Shown: piece by piece, positions 52,965 to 62,774 of the stretch | Layout: every line of letters begins with the position of its first letter | Numbering within the stretch: position 1 is the first letter of the stretch | From: Mesostigma viride | Taxonomy: Eukaryota > Streptophyta > Mesostigmatophyceae > Mesostigmatales > Mesostigmataceae | Direction: 5' to 3' | DNA: 64,000 bases | NCBI GenBank assembly: GCA_009746045.1 | Contig: RPFO01000059.1 | Coordinates: 1,805,716 to 1,869,715 of the forward strand | Notes under the pieces: generated by a model | The model's input: the letters and a program-made list of their open reading frames with translations, nothing else | Told to the model about the DNA's origin: nothing | The model's database searches: none | Program-made: the position numbers and the translations under genes

Positions 52965-53483
52965 GATAACTCACCTGGCGTGTCTTGTGATGTCAAGCTA
53001 GACGAGGTAGGGGTAGGCGACTTAGCTTGACGATCTGGATCACCGAAAGAAGAAGGAGGGCGGGAGTTTCCAGCTCTCGTCCTAAGTCAGCGGCCGGATA
53101 TCCAGCGCTCGTCCTAACACAGCGCCCCGTAACTCTGCGGGTGCGGCCGTCTAATAAAGCAGCAGCACAAGGAAAAAGGTGTAGGTACTGCGACGCTAAT
53201 CGTCTCCGAACAGTAATACTCCCCTATCTAAGACAGGAAACAACCGTAAGCAGGAAAACAAGGCGAAGGACAGGCTAACTACGAAAGGATTTATCCGCTG
53301 TGAGCAGGTCTAGCTTCTAGGTAGAGCGTGTCCCGAAACGGGCAGCACGACTCTCCTAGCTTGAAGGCGACCCGCCCATTACCTATCAAGGAAGTGTCGA
53401 CTTCTTGTTCCTGGACGCGGAAGGGGTCTTGAAAAGGTGTATGTGGCAAGGGATAGTCGTCTCGTTCACTACCTACTGAAGTT
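52965..53483 (-). other. GypB leader
   Basis: Untranslated leader between primer site and ORF1; no gene. It shares stretches with the GypA leader (ttatccgctgtgagcaggtc, gcgtgtcccg). Confidence 0.6.
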
Positions 53484-53495
53484 CCTCCGGAACCA
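53484..53495 (-). promoter_or_regulatory. GypB primer-binding site
   Basis: Minus strand TGGTTCCGGAGG, one base from the LTR, expected to pair with a tRNA 3' end. Confidence 0.6.
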
Positions 53496-53496
53496 T

Positions 53497-54069
53497 TGTT
53501 ACGCCGCGGATATCTACCTCCACCTCTACCTCTAATGGGCCTGATACTACCTAAACTGGTCAGGCCTCCTCTACTTAACCCTCTGGCGAAAGACGAACGT
53601 GACGGAGCTGATCTCAATGCATTAACGTAAGTGTTACTATAATACGCCATACAACCATTTATCAAAACCCGTTTACTCCAGGAATAGAGGAAGGAAACAC
53701 AACTACACTGCCGTGACCCAAGCCTAAATGTGTCAATTCACTTAACACACGCCGAGTGCACACACAAGGGGTAGAACGCGCATAAATGGTCACCAACGGT
53801 CCAACACGCTCGGGCCGACATGGCCCTCGCCTACAGATGCACGCTGGTCCACTAAATCTACTGATGCACGCTGGTCCACTACATTCTGCCACAGGATCAG
53901 GACCACTAATAAAGTACGCGGCGCGGCGCCCAACGGCACCCAATGTACCACAGTACTGTTACGAGGACAATAATGTCCCGGTAGGAGCCTAAACGTAAAC
54001 CTAGGGACAACCGAGGCAAAAGACCTAATTTACGTCCGTAACTACAACGAATTGTTACGCGACGTAACA
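53497..54069 (-). repeat. GypB 5' LTR
   Basis: 573 bp. Lacks the 4 bp GTGC-type segment present in 43282-43858. Followed by TCAGC. Confidence 0.9.
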
Positions 54070-54298
54070 TCAGCGTTAGGATATTTCTGGTTTTGCCGTT
54101 TTCCATTTTGACGGTAGGCTTGATAAGCATGGTCGGCGGGTTGTGACCCGTAATTGTTTCTTCCCACCCATCCCACCCTTGGGGGGCTCTTGCTCCTGCA
54201 TGCGAGGGAGACGAGATGACTACTTAAACCTGCCTTTGGCAGGGGCTCTACTCATTGTTTTCAATCAAATGCTGGTTTTCTTGGGATCTCAAGTGTCA

Positions 54299-55601
54299 TA
54301 ATGGGGATTCACTAAGGAGCCTGTCTGTACAGCATTTAACCGAGAGGGTTGAGGAGCAGAAGAGGAACGACCAGAGGGTGGGCGAAGGGGAGAGGCCCGC
54401 TGAGGAGTACGCGATAAGCAGAAAACTGTTTCTTAACTTCACGCAAGAGGTTTTTATTAAGACCTTGCAAGAAGCGAGCACGGACTTCCGCACCCGAGAG
54501 GTCTCGAATGGGTACCATCTGGGCATCAAATTCGCGTTGATATTCCCTATAAGTTTTATTGCCTTGCTCAAGGGATCCAAAGCTAAGGCGTTCTTGCCAA
54601 TCAGCGTCTGGAGGCACTACATGATTTTCCAATCTCCTAAACAATTCTGCTACTGAGTTAGGGTATGCATGTGACGCGAGGGACTCACATTGAATAAGGG
54701 TGACAAGGGCAGGAGCCACACACGTGGTAAGGTAATGAGGGACAAGAACAACATCAGGAAGTTTCCACCTATAATACTGTTCCCAAGAGGCCGTCTGCTG
54801 AGTGAGGAGCATAAGAAAGGTGAAAAACTGCTGAGGAGTGGAACTGGTATCTAACTTAGGCACACTAGTAAAGGTGGGAAGGGGAGGGGGCTTAGATGCA
54901 CGAGAAGGATCAGTTTTATCCATAGGCCCACTCTTTTCCACAGGCACATACTCAGGCAGTAACCAATTATGAGGAGCAGGATAGGTCTTAGGAAGAGGAC
55001 GTGAGGGCGCCACAGAGTCAGGTTGGTGACCCGAGGTGTGAGGAACAGTATAGGCTTCTCTCATTGTGGAATAGGAAAAATGATCATAGTTTTTATCATG
55101 GAGAGGCATGGTGCTAAAATCCTGATTAATCTCTAATTCTGCTACACGCGACGGGAATTGGGCTGCTTCATAGGCCGTATCAGGGTATGCCCAGGAAGCA
55201 GGAGGATGTGTAGGAATGGCAGTAGGATACCCAGTAGGGCCCACAGGAGCGAGACTACGTACACCACGAGGGGCTGACACCTGAGGAGCCTGAGAGGGTA
55301 CAGACACAGAGGGATTCCCAGCACTACCAGGAGGAATAGCAGAGGATGGGGCATTAGCCCTAGTACGCGCCTCAAACGTAGGAGGAGGAATAATAGGTGA
55401 ACGGTGAAAGGACGGAGTAGAGGGAGTACTGTCAGAACGTACACTCTGAGGCGGAGGAGTCAAGTGATGGACAGTGTCCAAGGAATCACGTCTATTACCC
55501 ATAGCCAACTGAGGAGTACCAGGATTAACACCAGGAGTAACACCTGAGGAACGTTGGTTAATGGGAGACATACCCCCACCAAGAGACGGTTGAGAGGACA
55601 T
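54299..55601 (-). CDS. GypA gag, N-terminal and capsid part, zinc knuckle deleted
   Basis: 421-codon frame. N-terminus MSSQPSLGGGMSPINQRS, a P/S-rich linker, then FTSVPKLDTSSTPQQFFTFL, LTTCVAPALVTLIQCESLAS, FGSLEQGNKTYREYQREFDA and FLQGLNKNLLREVKKQFSAY. At FSAYR the frame jumps into sequence that aligns, one frame over, with GypB downstream of the CCHC motif. About 90 residues including the zinc knuckle are therefore missing, and the frame ends early at 54336. Particles might form but RNA packaging should be impaired. Confidence 0.75.
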
Positions 55602-55840
55602 GTTTGAGGTGCAAAGGAAAGAAATACACTGGACGAGGAAAAGTTAAAAAGCTGAACAAGGATACGACAAAAATCTGGTCAAGGACCGAACAAAAATCTG
55701 ACCACAACTAAAATAAAATCAGATCAAGGATAAAAGAAAATCAGGTCAAAAAGAAAATAAATTCAGGTCAAATGGGGCATGACCAAGAAAACAAAGGGAA
55801 GTGGCATCCACTTTAGCAAGGAAAAAGGAAAGAACAATCT
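55602..55840 (-). other. GypA gag-ORF1 spacer
   Basis: A-rich on the + strand with repeated caggtcaa-type motifs; no gene. Confidence 0.5.
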
Positions 55841-55843
55841 AGC

Positions 55844-56280
55844 TCACTCCTTCTTGGTCACGGTGATTGACAAGGAACCAAATTCCACGGTAAGAGGGGT
55901 TTCAATAGAGGAGGAAGAAGACCCACGTTCATGGGTAGGATCGAGAAGGTAAAGGAGTAAGGAAGCTGTCAGGGATATGAGGAGGAGAAATATCTGCAGT
56001 GGGAATTTCAGGAGGAGGACGTGCATGTAGGGCGAGAATGGAGTCCTATGTCGGTTTGACTATACCAAAGGCAAAACTGTTGTGCTTCTTCAAAGAGGTG
56101 AAACTTCCTATATCTAAGAACAGGAACAGAGGAATTATTAATCACGGAACATCAGCCCAAGAAAGGAAAATACAAGACCAAGAAGAGGTGATGACCGCAT
56201 AGTATTTAGCACGGCTATTATTACTAGAGGAACTGGAACGAGGACGGTTAGAAAAACGCTGGCGCCCAGCACCCTGCATG
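55844..56280 (-). pseudogene. GypA ORF1, viroplasmin-like, broken
   Basis: Starts at 56280 MQGAGRQRFSNRPRSS, then RAKYYAVITSSWSCIFLSWA, clearly the GypB ORF1 family, but a stop follows near 56145 and later parts are in other frames. The C-terminal frame retains LTVEFGSLSITVTKKE at 55844. The product would be truncated within the domain. Confidence 0.65.
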
Positions 56281-56783
56281 GTACGTACCTTGTTTAGGTG
56301 ACTCTGAGGGACTAGACTTTACAGTAGGTGTAGGCTCGGCTGTCGTTGCCGGGTCTGAAAGCAGAATCCAGAAAGTAGACGAGGAAGCCAGCACCGGTTT
56401 AATTGTATGTGAGCAGGCGGCTCAAGGCTCTGCACGAGAAATCATCTAAACAAACGCAGCAGCAAGCACGGAAAAGAGGTGGAGTCTTCCGAGACGCTAT
56501 TCGTCTCGCTAACCGGCACAACGGAACCGGCCAACCCACTATCTAACGTCAAACAGCACCCAGCAAGGAAATGCACACACAGAAGGAAGAGGAAAAGAAC
56601 TATCTACGTGAGGAGTTATCCGCTTTGAGCAGGTCTAACTTCTAAGCAGGGCGTGTCCCGGATCGGGCAGCACTACCCCCCTAGCTTGCAGGCGACCCGC
56701 CCCTTACCTGTCAAGAGGATGTCTTCTTCTGTGCCCTGGCCGCGGAAGGCCTCTGGCGTATAGTGCTGCAAGGGAGCTTCGTC
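56281..56783 (-). other. GypA leader
   Basis: Leader similar to GypB (ttatccgctttgagcaggtc). Interrupted by PAL2 after GCGTC. No gene. Confidence 0.6.
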
Positions 56784-56788
56784 GCGTC

Positions 56789-57670
56789 AGTTACGTTAAA
56801 TAGTGACGGAACCTTTTGCCGCCTGAGGCAAATCGGTCCGTAACACTATTTTGCCCGGAATAACCACTTCCGAGCACCCAAGTTAATTCGGCCGAATTAA
56901 CTTGGGTGCTCGGAAGTGGTTATTCCGGGCAAAATAGTGTTACGGACCGATTTGCCTCAGGCGGCAAAAGGTTCCGTCACTATTTAACGTAACTAAAACC
57001 TGGCCTCGTGGAGGGGGGACGAAGAGCCCGAGACATCCGCCTAGGCCGCTGAGCACGCACCACTAAATGCGCCGGAGCTGCCTCAGTGAGGATTCGAACC
57101 CCTGACCTCCAAGGTGCACGGGTTTTAGTTACGTTAAATAGTGACGGAACCTTTTGCCGCCTGAGGCAAATCGGTCCGTAACACTATTTTGCCCGGAATA
57201 ACCACTTCCGAGCACCCAAGTTAATTCGGCCGAATTAACTTGGGTGCTCGGAAGTGGTTATTCCGGGCAAAATAGTGTTACGGACCGATTTGCCTCAGGC
57301 GGCAAAAGGTTCCGTCACTATTTAACGTAACTAAAACCCGTGCACCTTGGAGGTCAGGGGTTCGAATCCTCACTGAGGCAGCTCCGGCGCATTTAGTGGT
57401 GCGTGCTCAGCGGCCTAGGCGGATGTCTCGGGCTCTTCGTCCCCCCTCCACGAGGCCAGGTTTTAGTTACGTTAAATAGTGACGGAACCTTTTGCCGCCT
57501 GAGGCAAATCGGTCCGTAACACTATTTTGCCCGGAATAACCACTTCCGAGCACCCAAGTTAATTCGGCCGAATTAACTTGGGTGCTCGGAAGTGGTTATT
57601 CCGGGCAAAATAGTGTTACGGACCGATTTGCCTCAGGCGGCAAAAGGTTCCGTCACTATTTAACGTAACT
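56789..57670. mobile_element. PAL2: 882 bp palindromic composite P-S-P-S'-P
   Basis: Three copies of a 206 bp palindrome P (56789-56994, 57127-57332, 57465-57670; ends AGTTACGTTAAATAGTGACG) alternate with two inverted 132 bp spacers (56995-57126 and 57333-57464). The whole 882 bp is therefore one palindrome centred near 57229/57230. The 5 bp duplication GCGTC flanks it (56784-56788, 57671-57675), so the composite inserted as one unit. No ORF. Spacers contain a tRNA B-box-like motif. Confidence 0.85.
56995..57126 (-). repeat. PAL2 spacer S with tRNA 3'-half-like sequence
   Basis: On the minus strand, directly after P, it reads aaaacccgtgcaccttggag then gtcaggggttcgaatcctca. The hairpin ACCT-TGG-AGGT resembles a class II variable arm and GGTTCGAATCC the B box. 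The inverse copy is 57333-57464. Confidence 0.5.
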
Positions 57671-57683
57671 GCGTCTACCTAAA

Positions 57684-57695
57684 CCTCCGATACCA
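57684..57695 (-). promoter_or_regulatory. GypA primer-binding site
   Basis: Minus strand TGGTATCGGAGG one base from the LTR end; close to the initiator-Met site TGGTATCAGAGC. Confidence 0.65.
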
Positions 57696-57696
57696 T

Positions 57697-58269
57697 TGTT
57701 ACGCCCAGGCTCTACTCGATCCCAAACCCCGCGCCTAACCTTACCTAAACTAGTGAGGGTACCTAGCGATGAGGAGCTGTATTGGCTATAAGACCTAGGA
57801 CGCGACGACTCTGCTCTCAATGCATTCCGATACATGCGGTTACTGTACGCCATATACCAAATAATGCCGGGACACTACGAAGTAAACACTGGTAAATTCA
57901 CGACCCAAAACGATGTATTACAATTCCATAATACACGCCGAGTGCGATTCACGAAGGACAACCGCTGCATAAATGATCGCCGACATGCGTGTATGCTCGG
58001 GCCGACACCGACCCTCGCCTACAGGACCAACGCATGTCCACAAGGTTCAAACGGAGGATAAAGGACCACTACTAAAGTACGCAGCGCGGCGCGACTGCAC
58101 CAAGCCACCATACTGTACGATTGCCACGTCACAAGGCCCGGTACCAACCGGCCAAAAAGGTCCTAACTACACGTAAGCTTAAGAAAGTCAACGGACTGTC
58201 TCGAAATGGCTGAGGCACAAAGGACCTAATTTACGTCCGTAACAACAACAAAAGTTACGCGACGTAACA
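57697..58269 (-). repeat. GypA 5' LTR
   Basis: 573 bp, one base different from 18886-19458 (T/C near 19378/58190). Followed by TTTGC. Confidence 0.9.
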
Positions 58270-59454
58270 TTTGCAAGATATTTACTGCCAAAGTTGGACA
58301 AAAGACGATCATTTTCAGGCAAGGGAAATCCCCTTAGTAGTTTACCCCTGCAGGGAGGGTTCTAAAAAATTATTCTGGGGTTGGAAAATGTCAATAGATA
58401 GTGCCACCATGCTTTCCTTGGGTCAGACCGCACGGATAGCCCATCTGACCTATATAATGCGCTCACTTACGTGTGTGGGTTACGCGCGCGTAAGCAGCCA
58501 TCCATGAAATGCCACACACTTATGCATTGTATACAGCCACATAGGACTGTGAAAAGTGCTGGGAAACAAAGAAGTGCTAAACCAGCACTAACGGAATGGC
58601 ATCCTCCAAAGAAACACCACAAACTGAGCAGATTTGTTTGGGGCTAATAGCACTCATACAGCAGGCATGGAAACCTGCTGCAAGAGGCACTGATACACTC
58701 GTGTAAAATGGATGTATAAACGACAGATTCCCGTGCAAACGACATGCAAACACGTTGCCGTACCTGGCTTGATCACGACCTTTCCGGGTTCTGCTGGCCG
58801 GGACCCTCATATCTCACACTGGCTAATGCTTTCCAGGCATAGGCCGCCTTAGCCGCATAATGCATGCATCCGACATGATTACCAGGTTGATGTTCTGTGC
58901 AAAGATGACCTATAAACGCATCCGAATTCACAGGGACGCTGCTGCGGATGTCCCGTACCAAAACTGGGTGCTCGGGCTGGCGCAGACTGCCGGGCCATAA
59001 GAAGAAAATCGAAATATGGCATGCCATTACTCATCTGGTACTGACGACCAAGAAAGCAGTAATGTCCTACCTGTATTTTACCAATGCTATACATCTGGCC
59101 ACCCCTGACCTACGAAAATCACGCATCATCATTCTGAGCAACATTCTGAACCATTACAAGCCGCGAGATGCAAAATTTCCTTGATAACGGCACGCTAGCA
59201 GCCATATCTCGTTACGCGCGCGCGCGAGTGAAAATTTCCCGCCAAAGTCACGTGATACTGTCTCAATACACGTTGTATTTACCAGGCTATGGCGAATATT
59301 ACCCCCAAACCTATGCATCACCTTCGTCCTTAAGTGTTCCCAGACCCACCGGACCACTGACATCCGTCACAGGTGGCGCGGCGCTCCGGGAATTGAGCGC
59401 CGCGCCACCGGGGGTCAAACAGGGCGATATATCGCCCTGTTTCCGGACTATGGG
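58270..59454. other. pB right part
   Basis: No transposase frame that I can support. A minus-strand ICSVCGVSLE near 58610 recalls the Cys pairs at the end of piggyBac transposases, but this is too short to trust. The right end carries two strong hairpins: 14 bp arms at 59372-59385/59396-59409, and a 24 bp perfect palindrome at 59418-59441. Confidence 0.5.
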
Positions 59455-59571
59455 TTAAGTTCACGTGAACGTGGCGCGGAATCGATACCGGCGAGTGGTT
59501 TTCGCCGGATAAATAGTGACGGACCTAATTGCCCAAGTGGCAAAAAGGTTCCGTCACTATTTATAATAACT
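59455..59571. repeat. PAL1 central palindrome, right arm
   Basis: TTAA (59455-59458) then gttcacgtgaacgtggcgcg and the remaining arm; completes 10750-10850. Confidence 0.7.
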
Positions 59572-59768
59572 AAGACCTCGTAAGTCGGGGGTTCGAATCC
59601 CTGTGGTGACACGGGTATTTCCGAATACCGGAAGGAATTGATACCAGAAGGCCAAACGAAAGTGCCAGAAGGAAAAAATGCCCGGTTGGAATATCGTTAA
59701 GGCGAGATTCGGTACTGCAGTAGGCATCAGCGGTACGATAGATATCGGCCCCCACACTACGACGTTTT
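59572..59768 (+). repeat. PAL1 spacer S' with tRNA T-arm-like motif
   Basis: aagacctcgtaagtcggggg then ttcgaatccctg; inverse of 10552-10749. Confidence 0.5.
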
Positions 59769-59983
59769 AGTTATTATAAATAGTGACGGAACCTTTTTGC
59801 CACTTGGGCAATTAGGTCCGTCACTATTTATCCGGCGAAAACCACTCGCCGGTATCAATTCCGCGCCACGTTCACGTGAACTTAACGCGGAATAGATACC
59901 GGCGAGTGGTTTTCTCCGGATAAATAGTGACGGACCTAATCATGCCACTTGGCAAAAAGGTTCCGTCACTATTTATAATAACT
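59769..59983. repeat. PAL1 right outer palindrome
   Basis: About 215 bp, AGTTATTATAAATAG to CTATTTATAATAACT. Within each arm a second inverted pair (AAATAGTGACGG / CCGTCACTATTT) gives nested stems. Confidence 0.75.
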
Positions 59984-60905
59984 CAGGGGTCTGGCCAGGA
60001 CTTACCTGGGGATTACTTCCAGCCGGAACGTGATGATCAGGGATGACGTCATGACCAACTGGCAAGGTTGTCACATCAGGAGTTACTGCCTCTGCTTCAG
60101 CACCCCTTAGACGTACATATGACCACGACAGACGGTGCACATTCTGGGGAGGATCCTCCATCTTCACCCAGCACTTGTGCCCAGCTAGTTCCACCCTGGT
60201 CACTACTCCAGGGTGCCAGCTACCACGCTTGTCTGCAAGCTTGGGCTCTTTCCACACAATTACCCTTTGGCCAACAACAGGTTTCAGAACACTCCAGCCC
60301 TTGTCTTTCTGCCTCAACTTGGCAAACTTGAACATAAGGCTATCTTTCCAGGCTTGCTCAACCTCTGACAGTAGGGAGCTCCCGAAGATGCAATGATAAT
60401 GGAGTCACAGGGACCTCTCCAACATACATGGATGCCCTGACATTCAACCCGTCCTCAACTGACCACAACCAGGCGGTCTTGATAATAGCTGGAACCAATC
60501 TGGGAATCTTCTTCTCCGTCAGCAGAATAGTCTTGAGTTCTCTGATTGTTCTCTCCACCACTCCTTGACTGCCATGGGACTCCCTGTGTACAACAAATAA
60601 CTCAGGGAGGTCTTCATGCCCCATGCAGCACTCAAATTCTAAATCACACTGCAGCTGGATTACTGGTTTCATTCTGGATCTGATAGCCTGGAGCCCAGCC
60701 ACCAAACATGGCTTAGACTTGTCTTGCAACAGCTCCAGCACCTTGTACTTGGTGTATCTGTCAACACCAATTACCAACAAAATCAGTTTCTATTTCTTGG
60801 ATATCACATTGCACATATCCAGGCTGCAACACAGGTTGTCTGACACATGAGACTTCTTAGGCTTGGGAGCAACCAGCCTACAGGAACAAGCCTCAGCAAT
60901 TACCT
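59984..60905 (-). pseudogene. Cop2 integrase
   Basis: Several frames joined by shifts: CSCRLVAPKPKKSH (end of zinc part), VQCDIQEIE (first Asp), VIGVDRYTKYKVLELL, LQCDLEFE (second Asp), ESHGSQGVVERTIRELK (Glu), then after a shift near 60380 FKFAKLRQKDKGWSVL and KRGSWHPGVVTRVELAG (C-terminal part). The His half of the zinc motif is deleted. It ends at PAL1; the protease-like domain that should follow is absent. Clearly the family of Cop1 and Cop3. Confidence 0.75.
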
Positions 60906-61274
60906 GCTGTACTGCTTAGGTGATGTGCTTTGATCAGCACTATCACTTACAACCATGCTCCCCATTGCATCATTCAGGCCATCAGCCTCACCCTCCTCCT
61001 CTAAAGGAGCCTCCTGCCCTAAGGTAGGACTTTCACCCTCCAACATTGAAGGAGTACGCAAATTACCTCCAAGAGCCTTGTGGGAACGTTGTTGCCTTGT
61101 GGTAACTGCTTTCACCATGGTGACGTGGGAAGACCCAGTCACTACCCCATTGTGTTCTTCCTCCATGGATGCACTCTCAACCTGACAGTGCAGGGAGACT
61201 CTCAACCTCAAGTGGGAGACTCTCAACCTGTGCAGGGAGCAAATCAACTTCATCCAGAGTAATGGGGGGGTCAC
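60900..61274 (-). pseudogene. Cop2 gag-pol linker
   Basis: 124-codon frame, Ser/Glu-rich (EEEGEADGLNDAMGSMVVSD), in the position of the acidic linker before the Cop3 integrase. No domain; assignment by position only. Confidence 0.4.
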
Positions 61275-62774
61275 TCTTAGCCCCCTCCCTGGCGGACCCT
61301 AGCAAGCCCAGGGAAGGCAGAATCCGTCAGGTTGGGTTAAATTAATATACCCACCTCGGTTCACTTGCCAGTGCCAAAGAGGGCAATATGACCCTGTTTG
61401 CATGGCAGAAATAACATGTTACCCTGCGCTGCACCGCAGATCCAGGTGCTCCCCACTGGGCACCTACCCTGTTGAAGTGATTATCAAATAAATCACAACC
61501 TTGCTTGCAAGTGCGCCTTCACGCCAGGCTGCACTTCATGCAACAAAGGTATCAACAGTAACTCCACTTGTTGTTGCGTATAGCATTAAATCGTTTGCGA
61601 CACTCGCTGGCGACTGCTCACGATGAATTAACTGCACACTGGTGAAGCCTTCGCTCCCAACACGCTCAGCAGCTGCATTGAAGACCTTCATTGTCGATGG
61701 CGACAAATTCTGACAGCAGCTTGCGACATTTATGCTCTCTCCCGCTCTTGACAGCGTTACTCGTGCTCATTCCAGATCGCTGGCGACATTCGCAGCTGCC
61801 CGATCACTTCAGCACTCGCAGCCTCTCGCAATCAGCGCTTCATTTGCCTTCAGCGACACAGTTCGCTTGCTGCGACTGCGCGGGCGACCCGGCCACGCTT
61901 TCGCCTTCAATATCGACCTTGCAAACAAGTCATTACTCATTAACATGCAGCATTAATAATGCAAATGCATTAATTAGCATGAGCTTGTTCTGCACAAGAA
62001 AAATTTATACCGCATAATAAACCTTGGCATAATCATCATCGACATATATAGGACAAATATCCGACATGCCCTGCTAGCAATGCCAATGTTGTCATAGTGA
62101 CAACACTTAACTCCGCTGCATACGAAATTATATATAATTTTTCGTATCAATGCTTCCATCACAACTGCGCATATGCAGCAGCCAACATAAAATATTGAAC
62201 TAATTGCGCAATTCTGGCACAAAACAAACTTCGTATTACATTCGCAAAAGCGCAACACATCTGGACCAGGCCCCACCGACTCCATATTCGTAACTACGTT
62301 TTTCGTATAGCATACGTAATTACAACAACATATTTTCACGAAACCAAAAACCAGTTTCGCAGCACAAAATCCCGGCCTTGAAACAATAAAATCCAAAGCT
62401 TTTATTGCGAAGTCCGTGCACAAAAATCAGGCCAGAAACGGAATACAAAAGTCCGCTACAACATTCCCGTAAAATTCAGATCATAAAACTGAAATCCACT
62501 GCACGCGCAACTTAACTTTCATATATGGCGCATCCTGCTGCAGGCCGATTCGTACGTATACGTAGATGCTTGCCGACGATCTTCGAGATAACAAATTCGA
62601 CAACTGCTCCGCTGACGTTGAAATTGAGGCTTGACGAAGGATCCACCGCGCCTCCAGAGATGGTTCACGAAATTCACGCGTGCTTCCCATATTATAATGG
62701 AACAACACCGTAGACTTTGACGACACCAGAAATCAATGCCGTAATCAGTAGATTACGAACTCGATTGTAATTCG
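61275..62774 (-). other. Cop2 leader region, gag not found
   Basis: 1.5 kb between 5' LTR and pol linker. No zinc knuckle or ORF0-like frame seen. Next to the LTR (62758-62774) is ctcgattgtaattcgag, a 5 bp stem and 7-base loop also partly present in Cop3. Confidence 0.45.

Larger units (their letters stand above)
43282..54069 (-). mobile_element. GypB: 10.8 kb Ty3/Gypsy chromovirus
   Basis: LTRs 43282-43858 and 53497-54069 (TGTTACGCCGC...GCGACGTAACA), differing by a 4 bp indel by eye. Exact target duplication TCAGC (43277-43281, 54070-54074); the uninterrupted target is seen in U copy 1 near 41740. Order on the minus strand: ORF1, gag, pol, ORF4. All domains are present, but gag, pol and ORF4 each carry one-base shifts. 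Confidence 0.9.
41362..54295. mobile_element. U: tandem unit inserted in GypA gag, second copy split by GypB
   Basis: Copy 1 41362-42899 and copy 2 42903-43281 plus 54075-54295 start AATCGGATTTCTCTG and end CTCAAGTG. TCA stands before, between and after them. Copy 2 lacks about 0.96 kb of the middle present in copy 1. No inverted ends, no LTR-like TG/CA and no coding frame that I can support. The class of element is unknown; a deletion-bearing tandem insertion fits what is seen. Confidence 0.6.
18886..58269 (-). mobile_element. GypA: Ty3/Gypsy chromovirus holding four nested insertions
   Basis: 573 bp LTRs at 18886-19458 and 57697-58269, starting TGTTACGCCC and ending GCGACGTAACA, differ at one base by eye. 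The target duplication TTTGC is exact (18881-18885 and 58270-58274). Its own DNA is about 10.5 kb, close to GypB (10.8 kb). Minus-strand order: ORF1, gag, pol, ORF4. It lacks the gag zinc knuckle and 35 RT residues, and ORF1 has stops, so it is a defective copy that probably moved with help. Insertions inside: GypC, TT, U with GypB, and PAL2. Confidence 0.85.
10851..59454. mobile_element. pB: piggyBac-like element without transposase, swollen by nested insertions
   Basis: Ends CCCATAGTCCGG at 10851 and its exact inverse CCGGACTATGGG at 59443-59454, a 12 bp terminal inverted repeat. TTAA flanks both sides (10847-10850 and 59455-59458). CCC ends with a TTAA duplication are the hallmark of the piggyBac superfamily. 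Its own DNA is only about 1.35 kb (10851-10995, 18853-18885, 58270-59454) and no transposase frame is convincing, so it is probably non-autonomous. It hosts Cop3 and GypA. Confidence 0.7.
10412..59983. mobile_element. PAL1: palindromic composite P-S-P-S'-P, split at its centre
   Basis: Three copies of a palindromic unit P (about 215 bp, ends AGTTATTATAAATAGTGACG) alternate with two inverted copies of a 197-198 bp spacer S: truncated P 10412-10551, S 10552-10749, central P 10750-10850 plus 59459-59571, S' 59572-59768, P 59769-59983. The central P is interrupted at TTAA by pB. The left outer P has lost its left half. No coding capacity. The same architecture recurs in PAL2 with a different spacer. 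Confidence 0.75.

Noticed and set aside
57333..57464. Complete tRNA gene in the PAL2 spacer
   Set aside because: Only a 3'-half-like part with a B box is visible; acceptor strands do not pair and no full cloverleaf forms.
58577..58810. ICSVCGVSLE as remnant of a piggyBac transposase zinc finger
   Set aside because: Only one Cys pair and no catalytic domain; similar Cys pairs near 30850 and 39650 are equally short, so chance cannot be excluded.
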